Positions 1 through 5,161 of a stretch of DNA of 5,161 bases are shown piece by piece; the stretch's first letter is position 1, and each line of letters starts with the position of its first letter. Where the stretch lies: NCBI GenBank assembly GCA_004356305.1, contig SMXJ01000034.1:1-5161 (forward strand), written 5' to 3'. This DNA is from Bacteroidota bacterium (GTDB taxonomy: Bacteria > Bacteroidota > Bacteroidia > Flavobacteriales > Flavobacteriaceae). The notes beneath the pieces are model-generated. The model searched no databases and was not told where the DNA came from. It saw only the letters and a list, made by a program, of their open reading frames with translations. The translations under genes were made by a program, and so were the position numbers.

Positions 1-4
1 AAAC

Positions 5-21
5 GCCTTTCAAAATAAGGC
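5..21. terminator. Weak hairpin downstream of mnmE, possible terminator
   Basis: A 5-bp stem (GCCTT at 5-9 pairing with AAGGC at 17-21) encloses a 7-nt loop, about 48 bases past the mnmE stop. On the plus strand it is followed by a T-rich stretch (22-38), which would suit a plus-strand gene ending just left of the window. On the minus strand the downstream sequence is cut by the window edge, so a U-tract cannot be judged. The rest of 1-68 shows no gene; a short TGTAG/CTACA palindrome (61-73) overlaps the mnmE stop codon. Confidence 0.3.
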
Positions 22-68
22 TTTGTAGTTGTTTTTTATGTGTGTCGTATCTGTTAGTTCTGTAGAGG

Positions 69-1466
69 CTACACTCCAATACAAAAATTAGCGAAGATAT
101 TCCCCAGCAGGTCATCATTGGTGATCTCACCGGTGATCTCCCCAAAGTGATATAAAGCCTGTCGAATGTCAATAGCCAACAGGTCCCCGCTCAGGTCAGA
201 ATCGATCCCTTCCTGTACTTTATAAATTTCTTCCAATGCTTTAAGTAAGGCGTCATAATGTCTTGTATTTGTGACTATTGTTTCATTATTACGCAGTGCT
301 CCGGTATTGATAAAGTCAAGGAGGGTGGCTTTGAGTTCGTCCACGCCTTCCCCGGTTTTGGCGGACATTAATTGGAGATCAACGATTGTTGATTGAAGGT
401 TTTTGATTTGTTCTTCGGAAATTTCATCAACCTTGTTTGCGATAACAACCAATTGCTTCTGTGGAAAACGATTCTTTATTTTCTCGATCTCAGCGTTGAC
501 ACCATTCACCGAGAACTTTTCACTTTTCACTATGCTTGCGTCAAGCAGTAACACCACAACCTGCGCCTGCTCCATCTTCTCAAAGGTCTTCCGTATTCCC
601 AATCCCTCAACTAAATCTTCAGTTTCGCGAATTCCGGCGGTATCGATAAACCGAAAGTTGATACCCCCAATGGTGATCTCGTCTTCTATGCTATCGCGTG
701 TGGTTCCCGGAATCTCACTAACAATGGCGCGGTCTTCATTCAAGAGGGCATTCAGCAGCGTTGATTTCCCCACATTGGGCTCTCCAACTATGGCAACGGG
801 AATTCCGTTCTTCAACACGTTACCGGTGGCGAAGGAATCTATCAATCGTTTCAGAACAACCGTTATCTTCTTAATCAATTTCTGAAATTCCTCCCGGTTG
901 GCAAACTCTACGTCTTCTTCAGAAAAATCGAGTTCCAATTCAATTAGAGAGGCAAAATTAAGTAGTTGTTCTCTCAGCTCTTTTATTTCCGATGAGAATC
1001 CACCTCGCATCTGCTGAATGGCCAATTGATGACTTGCAGCACTGTCGCTGGCTATCAGGTCTGCTACGGCTTCTGCCTGACTCAGATCCATCTTTCCGTT
1101 TAAGAATGCGCGTAGGGTAAACTCACCGGCTTTGGCCATCCGGCACCCTTTCCGAAGGCATAGTTGTATGATTTCCTGCTGAATATAATTACTACCGTGA
1201 CAGGAGAGCTCAACCACATCCTCACCTGTATAACTGCTAGGGTTTTTAAAGAGTGTGGCCAGTACTTCATCGATCACCCGGTCCCTGTCTTTTATATGGC
1301 CTAAATGCACGGTATGCGTATTCTGTTTCATCAATTCTTTTCCGGAAACTGATTCAAATATTTCTGAAGCAATTGAGATGGCCTCGACTCCTGAAAGTCT
1401 GATAATAGCGATCGCACCTGCTCCGGCAGGCGTCGCCAATGCTACTATGGTGTCGTCGTGCTTCAT
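69..1466 (-). CDS. mnmE: tRNA uridine-5-carboxymethylaminomethyl modification GTPase MnmE (TrmE)
   Basis: MnmE is a GTPase that works with MnmG (GidA) to install the cmnm5 group on the wobble uridine (U34) of certain tRNAs; it acts in the cytoplasm as a dimer. The 465-residue product has the usual family length and full domain order. The N-terminal folate-binding domain (about 1-120) opens with DTIVALATPAGAGAIAIIRL. A helical domain follows (about 121-217, resuming about 378-465), with the G domain inserted at about 218-377. G-domain motifs are all present: P-loop GEPNVGKST (228-236), switch IPGTTRD (252-258), DTAG (275-278), NKVD (344-347) and SAK (368-370). N231 matches the potassium-coordinating Asn and E287 the catalytic Glu known in E. 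coli MnmE. The C-terminal catalytic Cys is kept (C462), but the protein ends CIGV where the family nearly always ends CIGK. The ATG start at 1466 fits the conserved N-terminus. The gene is divergent from the DUF4870 gene. Family assignment is certain. Confidence 0.97.
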   Translation of the reverse strand: MKHDDTIVALATPAGAGAIAIIRLSGVEAISIASEIFESVSGKELMKQNTHTVHLGHIKDRDRVIDEVLATLFKNPSSYTGEDVVELSCHGSNYIQQEIIQLCLRKGCRMAKAGEFTLRAFLNGKMDLSQAEAVADLIASDSAASHQLAIQQMRGGFSSEIKELREQLLNFASLIELELDFSEEDVEFANREEFQKLIKKITVVLKRLIDSFATGNVLKNGIPVAIVGEPNVGKSTLLNALLNEDRAIVSEIPGTTRDSIEDEITIGGINFRFIDTAGIRETEDLVEGLGIRKTFEKMEQAQVVVLLLDASIVKSEKFSVNGVNAEIEKIKNRFPQKQLVVIANKVDEISEEQIKNLQSTIVDLQLMSAKTGEGVDELKATLLDFINTGALRNNETIVTNTRHYDALLKALEEIYKVQEGIDSDLSGDLLAIDIRQALYHFGEITGEITNDDLLGNIFANFCIGV

Positions 1467-1483
1467 TGCCTAAAAGTAAACAA

Positions 1484-1501
1484 TTCCCGCGAAGGCGGGA
1501 A
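1484..1501. repeat. GC-rich perfect palindrome, REP-like intergenic element
   Basis: TTCCCGC (1484-1490) and GCGGGAA (1495-1501) form a perfect 7-bp stem around a 4-nt loop (GAAG). It stands out as GC-rich in an AT-rich intergenic region, 17 bases upstream of the mnmE start codon. Short palindromes of this TTCCCGC...GCGGGAA type are, from general knowledge, dispersed in many copies in some bacterial genomes, so this may be one copy of such a family. It has no T-tract immediately after it on either strand, so a terminator role is unlikely. If the mnmE transcript starts upstream, the hairpin would sit in its 5' leader. The structure is certain; its repeat status is inferred. Confidence 0.6.
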
Positions 1502-1584
1502 CCTCATATTAGCTGGAATCTTCTCATTGTAACAATTCCATAATCCGACGACGAATAGAGTATAACCTCAAAAAATCGATCAAA

Positions 1585-1947
1585 ATGGAAGTTTTAAATC
1601 ATACAACTAAAAGAACCGATACCTCTCTATTGGTAATAACGCATTTATCACAGTTATTGACATATATCACTGGCTTTGGTGGTCTTATTGTTCCTTTAGT
1701 ACTTTGGTTGACCCAAAAAGACAAAGTGGAAGGAATGGACGTACACGGGAAGGCTATTGTCAACTTTCAACTCACATTGATACTCATCGCTATTTTGAGC
1801 ATTCCGGGCATCTTATTATTTGGTTTAGGAATTTTAGGTTTGATCTTTGTGGGAATCGTTGGTTTTATCATTCCCATAGTGAATGCTGTTAAAGCCAATA
1901 ACGGCGAATCACCCAGTTATTTTGCTACGATCCGTTTTATAAAATAG
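1585..1947 (+). CDS. Small DUF4870-type (Tic20-like) integral membrane protein, function unknown
   Basis: This 120-residue protein matches the DUF4870 pattern as I recognise it: an early HLSQLLTYITGFGGLIVP segment, then a polar stretch with a charged W-L-x-x-K-D turn and VHGKAIVNFQLT, then hydrophobic C-terminal helices. Predicted membrane segments lie at about 22-42, 60-77 and 79-102, with a short polar tail (103-120). No signal peptide or catalytic motif is visible. The family is widespread and lacks a defined biochemical role, so no function is assigned. The start ATG at 1585 is preceded by an A-rich sequence (CTCAAAAAATCGATCAAA) rather than a Shine-Dalgarno motif, as is common in Bacteroidota. 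It is a single-gene unit, divergent from mnmE and convergent with dnaN, and a terminator begins 20 bases after its stop. I could not identify a convincing promoter in the 118-nt upstream region. Confidence 0.88.
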   Translation: MEVLNHTTKRTDTSLLVITHLSQLLTYITGFGGLIVPLVLWLTQKDKVEGMDVHGKAIVNFQLTLILIAILSIPGILLFGLGILGLIFVGIVGFIIPIVNAVKANNGESPSYFATIRFIK

Positions 1948-1966
1948 AAAGTCAATTCTACAAAAT

Positions 1967-1997
1967 AAAAAATCTGCCCGAAAAGCAGATTTTTTTT
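1967..1997. terminator. Bidirectional intrinsic terminator between the DUF4870 gene and dnaN
   Basis: AAAAAATCTGC (1967-1977) pairs with GCAGATTTTTT (1985-1995) around a 7-nt loop (CCGAAAA), and the T run continues to 1997. Read on the plus strand, the stem ends in a U-tract 20 bases or more after the DUF4870 stop. Read on the minus strand, the left arm supplies a U-tract about 30 bases after the dnaN stop. It therefore fits both convergent genes, and it is the clearest terminator in the window. Confidence 0.92.
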
Positions 1998-2025
1998 CTA
2001 TTATATCAATACTCACATCTTACGA

Positions 2026-3144
2026 CTAATTGTTCAGCATCACCGGCATCACCAACATCGTCACTTGCTCTCCTTCATCCAATCCATCGCCGGGAGTCAA
2101 TATACCCGCACGGTTGGGAAGTGACATCTCCAATGAAATTGTATCACTGGTCAGGTTGCTCAACATTTCGGTCAAGAATCGCGAGTTGAAGCCTATTTCC
2201 ATATCATCCCCCTGGTAGTCGCAGGTCAAACGCTCATCCGCTTTGTTGCTGTAATCAATATCCTCGGCGGAAACATTGAGTTCGGCTCCGGCTATTTTCA
2301 ATCGGATCTGATGGGTTGTTTTATTACTAAAAATACTCACACGACGAACCGAGTTTAAAAATTGATTTCGGTCGATGGTGAGTTTGTTCGGATTTTCCTT
2401 TGGGATCACCGCCTCATAATTAGGATATTTCCCATCGATCAACCGACACACCATTTCGGTATGGTTAAAAGTGAACTTGGCGTTGCTTTCGTTATACTCG
2501 ATGGTTACCATATCCTCGCTTCCCGTTAGAATTCCTTTGATAAGATTGAGTGGCTTTTTAGGCATAATGAATTCTGCATCTTGTTTCGCTTTAATATCGG
2601 TTCGGGTGTATTTTACCAGCTTATGGGCATCGGTGGCCACAAAGGTCAGGTCTTCGGTGGAAAATTGAAAGAACACCCCGCTCATTACGGGACGTAAGTC
2701 ATCGTTGCCGGCAGCAAAAATGGTTTTGTGTATGGCGGTTGCCAATATATCTCCCTGTATCTCAGTTACGCTTGGATCACTCAACTCCACAGCACTTGGA
2801 AAATCCTCTCCGTTCGCATACGCCAGAGAATATTTTCCGTGATTAGAACTTATTTCAATGGTATTATTGTCTTCGACAGTGAATGTTAGCGGTTGTTCAG
2901 GGAAGGTCTTTAAGGTATCCAATAACAGTCTGGCCGGGATGCAAACATTCCCTTTTTCATTACTTTCAACTTCGAGTTTTGAAGAAATGGTTGTTTCCAG
3001 ATCGGATGCCGATACAGTCAATGATTTTCCATCCAGATCGAACAGGAAATTGTCCAATATTGGCAAGGTGTTATTAGCGTTGATGATGCCCCCAAGCATC
3101 TGTAATTCTTTTAGTAAATAAGAGCTTGATACAATAAATTTCAT
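2026..3144 (-). CDS. dnaN: DNA polymerase III subunit beta (sliding clamp)
   Basis: DnaN forms the homodimeric ring that encircles DNA and tethers replicative polymerase and other replication and repair proteins. The 372-residue product has the family's normal length and three similar clamp domains (about 1-120, 125-245, 246-372). Recognisable motifs are MKFIVSSSYLLKELQML at the N-terminus, ATDAHKLV (170-177; E. coli has ATDGHRLA), LIDGKYPNYEAVIP (235-248; E. coli LIDGRFPDYRRVLP) and the C-terminal VMPVML (365-370), part of the hydrophobic pocket that binds client peptides. Two extra Asn residues follow that motif. The ATG at 3144 begins the conserved N-terminus. The gene lies downstream of gldG on the same strand after a 108-nt gap containing a probable promoter, and ends at a shared terminator with the convergent DUF4870 gene. 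dnaA is not visible next to it, unlike the dnaA-dnaN arrangement of many bacteria. No defects are seen. Confidence 0.98.
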   Translation of the reverse strand: MKFIVSSSYLLKELQMLGGIINANNTLPILDNFLFDLDGKSLTVSASDLETTISSKLEVESNEKGNVCIPARLLLDTLKTFPEQPLTFTVEDNNTIEISSNHGKYSLAYANGEDFPSAVELSDPSVTEIQGDILATAIHKTIFAAGNDDLRPVMSGVFFQFSTEDLTFVATDAHKLVKYTRTDIKAKQDAEFIMPKKPLNLIKGILTGSEDMVTIEYNESNAKFTFNHTEMVCRLIDGKYPNYEAVIPKENPNKLTIDRNQFLNSVRRVSIFSNKTTHQIRLKIAGAELNVSAEDIDYSNKADERLTCDYQGDDMEIGFNSRFLTEMLSNLTSDTISLEMSLPNRAGILTPGDGLDEGEQVTMLVMPVMLNN

Positions 3145-3159
3145 TTATGTTATTTTCAA

Positions 3160-3254
3160 AAAATGTTGATTTCTTTACACTGAACAAACGCATTCAGCTT
3201 ATTACAAATATATCCTAAATGCCTTGGTTGTTAAAACAAACTTATCAACATTTT
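3160..3254. repeat. Long-spaced 11-bp perfect inverted repeat bracketing the dnaN promoter
   Basis: AAAATGTTGAT (3160-3170) and ATCAACATTTT (3244-3254) are exact reverse complements separated by 73 bases. The right arm overlaps the last bases of gldG, including two bases of its stop codon; the left arm sits in the dnaN leader, 15 bases before the start codon. The candidate promoter lies between them. The right arm contains most of TTATCAACA (3242-3250), one mismatch from the classical DnaA box TTATCCACA. The repeat is certain; any role as paired protein-binding sites is speculative. Confidence 0.5.
3205..3240 (-). promoter_or_regulatory. Probable dnaN promoter (Bacteroidota-type -7/-33)
   Basis: Read on the minus strand, TATATTTG (3212-3205) matches the Bacteroidota -7 consensus TAnnTTTG exactly. 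A TTTG (3240-3237) lies upstream as a candidate -33 element, with 24 bases between the two, slightly longer than the usual spacing. Transcription would start around 3198, giving a leader of roughly 50-55 nt before the dnaN ATG. The -7 match is seen directly; activity is inferred. Confidence 0.6.
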
Positions 3255-4962
3255 AGGCTGATGGATCGGTCGAAATAACCGCATATCTTCTTTTACGGAT
3301 AAATCTAAAGAAAATTCCGAATAGAGCCAACACTGCAAGAGGTAAAAGCAAATTAATGACTTGCCATTGGGTTCTTTTATCGGCTGTTCTTTGTGGATCC
3401 AGGAAGGGCACGGCAATTTCCTTGCTACGAATGTTTATAAGTCCACTGTCATCCAAAAGATAATTTACCGTATTGAGTAAAAATTCTTTATTTCCATAGA
3501 AAGTATTCGTCCATTTATCAAAGCCCAATTCTAAAGGCCTGCTACGGTCCAACTGGTTCCTGATCACATCTCCATCGCTTATCACTACCATTTTGGTCGG
3601 GACACTTTTTTCTTTATCTTCAGAAATACGGAAAGGCTTGACCCTGTTGGCATATACCGAAGGAAACTCGCCTTCGATCAAAACTGCCATAGGAATTTGT
3701 CCTCCATTGAATTCTTGAGGGGAGGGTCCGTCATTCACGATTTTCAGGTACTCCGGAATCTCTTTATCAATATTGATTTCGACGGGCAACCCTACAATTT
3801 TACTAAAGGATGATGATCTTAGCAGTATGGTTTTTTTCAATGCGTTCGGCAAGGTATCGATGGTACTGACATAGTCAAATTTCACGGCTTCAATATTGGT
3901 TGTTATCGGGTGTTCGCTATTCTTTGAAGACAAAGGACTGTATAGCCAGGGATAACGGTTATATTGAGCATCTCTTTCCTGTCCGGAGGCTAGTACAATG
4001 AAGGCGGAAGGCACGGCTTTTATCAAATTGCTATTTACCCGCACACCATATTTGAAAAAGAAATCATTTAAGCCGAGATCCAGACTAAAAATGAAGGAAT
4101 TACCGCTCACCGTATCCAACTTTTGTACGGTTGCATCGATCATCCAAAGCGAAGCTCCACCATTCATGGTATATTGATCCAGCACATATTTCTCGTTTTC
4201 GGTAAAAGCCTGTTGCGGTTGCGCTATCACTAATAGATCATAGCCCATAAGAGTCCGCAACGTACGTTGTGGATTAACAGAGACTGAATCCATTGTAAAT
4301 TTACCGATATAATAGTATTCACGAAGGGTTTTGATCAAATCGGCTATATAGCGGTCGTCCAATTCGGAATTGCCTTTTAGAACGGCTATTTTACGTCTCT
4401 TGGGTTGTGTGAGTTTGCTAAAACCATCGGCAAAAGCATATTCGAGATTTTGAATCGAATTATTCACGCGTTCTTCGGCGCTAGCGCCCAGGGTGTTTTT
4501 TAGCAATGGGATGGGTACGGTCCTTTCATTAAAATAGGCCAGGGCCCATGGATAGACAGTTTCGGTACTGATCTTACCATTTTCACGTATTTCAACCTGT
4601 GCTCCTTTTAAGCCAAGTTTTACCATTTGTTGTTGAATGGCGTTACGAGATTCAGTATCCTCCAACGGATCGATAAACCGATATTTTATATTCGAGTTAT
4701 ACGCGGAAAATTCTTTCAACAATTGTTCGGTCTCTATTTTCAATCGTTTAAATTCTGTAGGTAATTTACCCTCTAAAAAAATATCGATAGCCAGAGGTGT
4801 ATCCACTGAAGCAATGGTGGTTTTAGCTGCTTCAGACAGGGTAAATCGTTTGTCCTGGGTAAGGTCGAAGCGTTTATATACAAACTCACTTAACCAATTA
4901 ATTGCGAATACACAAACGAGCGTGATGACGAGGAGTTGTACGTTCTTTTTGTTTTTCAGCAT
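3253..4962 (-). CDS. gldG: Gliding-motility ABC transporter accessory/substrate-binding protein GldG
   Basis: GldG is a membrane-anchored component associated with the GldA (ATPase) and GldF (permease) ABC transporter first found through gliding mutants of Flavobacterium johnsoniae; the transported substrate is unknown. The 569-residue product shows one N-terminal membrane anchor (about 9-29), then a conserved KRFDLTQDKRFTLSEAAK segment, a large extracytoplasmic region of the ABC_transp_aux/GldG type, and a C-terminal membrane helix (about 533-554) followed by RKRR, which suggests a cytoplasmic tail. Other conserved-looking stretches are NSIQNLEYAF (about 168-177), VISDGDVIRNQ (about 460-470) and FYGNKEFLLNTVNYLLDD (about 488-505). 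I chose the ATG at 4962, whose A is also the last base of the gldF TGA stop; an in-frame GTG one codon earlier (4965) is an alternative. This overlap implies translational coupling with gldF. No terminator is apparent before dnaN. GldA is not in the window. Confidence 0.94.
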   Translation of the reverse strand: MLKNKKNVQLLVITLVCVFAINWLSEFVYKRFDLTQDKRFTLSEAAKTTIASVDTPLAIDIFLEGKLPTEFKRLKIETEQLLKEFSAYNSNIKYRFIDPLEDTESRNAIQQQMVKLGLKGAQVEIRENGKISTETVYPWALAYFNERTVPIPLLKNTLGASAEERVNNSIQNLEYAFADGFSKLTQPKRRKIAVLKGNSELDDRYIADLIKTLREYYYIGKFTMDSVSVNPQRTLRTLMGYDLLVIAQPQQAFTENEKYVLDQYTMNGGASLWMIDATVQKLDTVSGNSFIFSLDLGLNDFFFKYGVRVNSNLIKAVPSAFIVLASGQERDAQYNRYPWLYSPLSSKNSEHPITTNIEAVKFDYVSTIDTLPNALKKTILLRSSSFSKIVGLPVEINIDKEIPEYLKIVNDGPSPQEFNGGQIPMAVLIEGEFPSVYANRVKPFRISEDKEKSVPTKMVVISDGDVIRNQLDRSRPLELGFDKWTNTFYGNKEFLLNTVNYLLDDSGLINIRSKEIAVPFLDPQRTADKRTQWQVINLLLPLAVLALFGIFFRFIRKRRYAVISTDPSA

Positions 4963-5161
4963 CACTCTTCTTTCAGTTTTATAAAAGTGAATACTAAAAA
5001 TATAGTCGCCACACTCAAAAAATAAATTATATCGCGGGTATCCAACACTCCCCGGGCTATACTGTTAAAGTGGGCTTTCATTCCGAAGTTTGAAAGATCG
5101 ATCGAAGTAGCTATAGTGGAAATCCCTTCGAATCCAAAATAAAGTACAAAATTCAAAAACA
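4962..5161 (-). CDS. gldF: Gliding-motility ABC transporter permease GldF, C-terminal part (5' end beyond window)
   Basis: Only the last 65 complete codons are present; the frame is open to the right edge, and the leftmost possible start inside it (TTG at 5156) lies mid-protein, so the gene is partial because of the window limit, not a mutation. GldF is the ABC-2 type permease of the GldA/GldF/GldG transporter in the cytoplasmic membrane. The visible part has the end of one hydrophobic segment (FLNFVLYFGFEG), an extracytoplasmic-looking stretch with DLSNFGMKAHFNSIARGVLDTRD in two conserved pieces, and a final membrane helix (IIYFLSVATIFLVFTFI) ending in the short charged tail KLKEE. The pattern of a loop with IARGV-DTRD before a last helix is typical of GldF and related ABC-2 permeases. 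The stop TGA overlaps the gldG ATG by one base (TGATG), placing both in one operon. Confidence 0.9.
   Translation of the reverse strand, partial: FLNFVLYFGFEGISTIATSIDLSNFGMKAHFNSIARGVLDTRDIIYFLSVATIFLVFTFIKLKEE

Noticed and set aside
61..73. TGTAG-AGG-CTACA hairpin over the mnmE stop codon as a terminator
   Set aside because: The stem is only 5 bp with a 3-nt loop and no U-tract follows on either strand.
403..885. 160-codon open frame on the plus strand opposite mnmE
   Set aside because: It lies wholly antisense to the G-domain coding part of mnmE, whose protein is unmistakable. The translation is Ser/Phe-rich and low in charged residues, as expected of a shadow frame.
1471..1478. TACTTTTA on the minus strand as a possible -7 element for mnmE
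   Set aside because: It misses the final G of TAnnTTTG, has no TTTG at the right distance upstream, and lies so near the ATG that the transcript would be almost leaderless.
1704..1892. 62-codon plus-strand frame inside the DUF4870 gene
   Set aside because: It is an out-of-frame shadow of the DUF4870 coding sequence, with a His/Arg/Cys-rich translation and no membrane character.
3231..3416. 61-codon minus-strand frame overlapping the end of gldG and the dnaN promoter region
   Set aside because: It is an alternative frame of the conserved GldG C-terminus and has no family resemblance.
4637..4984. 115-codon open frame on the plus strand opposite the 5' part of gldG
   Set aside because: It is antisense to conserved GldG sequence and spans the gldF-gldG junction; no recognisable family and no separate start context.

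Overview
This window is an ordinary chromosomal housekeeping region from a member of the Bacteroidota, most likely family Flavobacteriaceae. The evidence is the gldF-gldG pair (gliding-motility ABC transporter genes characteristic of this group), the protein sequence style of DnaN and MnmE, A-rich start contexts without a clear Shine-Dalgarno sequence, and a perfect Bacteroidota-type -7 promoter element (TAnnTTTG) upstream of dnaN. Base composition is moderately AT-rich and looks even throughout. I see no insertion sequence, phage gene, CRISPR array, tRNA or rRNA.

Layout from left to right: positions 1-68 are a short non-coding tail with a weak possible hairpin. mnmE (minus strand, 69-1466) encodes the tRNA wobble-uridine modification GTPase. 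A 118-nt divergent intergenic region (1467-1584) carries a perfect GC-rich palindrome. A small membrane protein of the DUF4870 type runs on the plus strand (1585-1947). A strong bidirectional terminator (1967-1997) separates it from the convergent dnaN (minus, 2026-3144), the replication sliding clamp. A 108-nt intergenic region (3145-3252) holds the probable dnaN promoter and a long-spaced 11-bp inverted repeat. gldG (minus, 3253-4962) and the 3' end of gldF (minus, 4962-5161, cut by the window edge) follow, overlapping by one base.

Functionally, gldF and gldG are a translationally coupled pair encoding membrane parts of the Gld ABC transporter. dnaN lies downstream on the same strand, with its own likely promoter but no obvious terminator between it and gldG, so some read-through is plausible. 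mnmE and the DUF4870 gene are divergent and have no evident functional link to each other or to dnaN.

I did not find a convincing previously undescribed system. The points most worth a second look are the altered C-terminus of MnmE (CIGV in place of the usual CIGK), the inverted repeat bracketing the dnaN promoter, and the REP-like palindrome upstream of mnmE.
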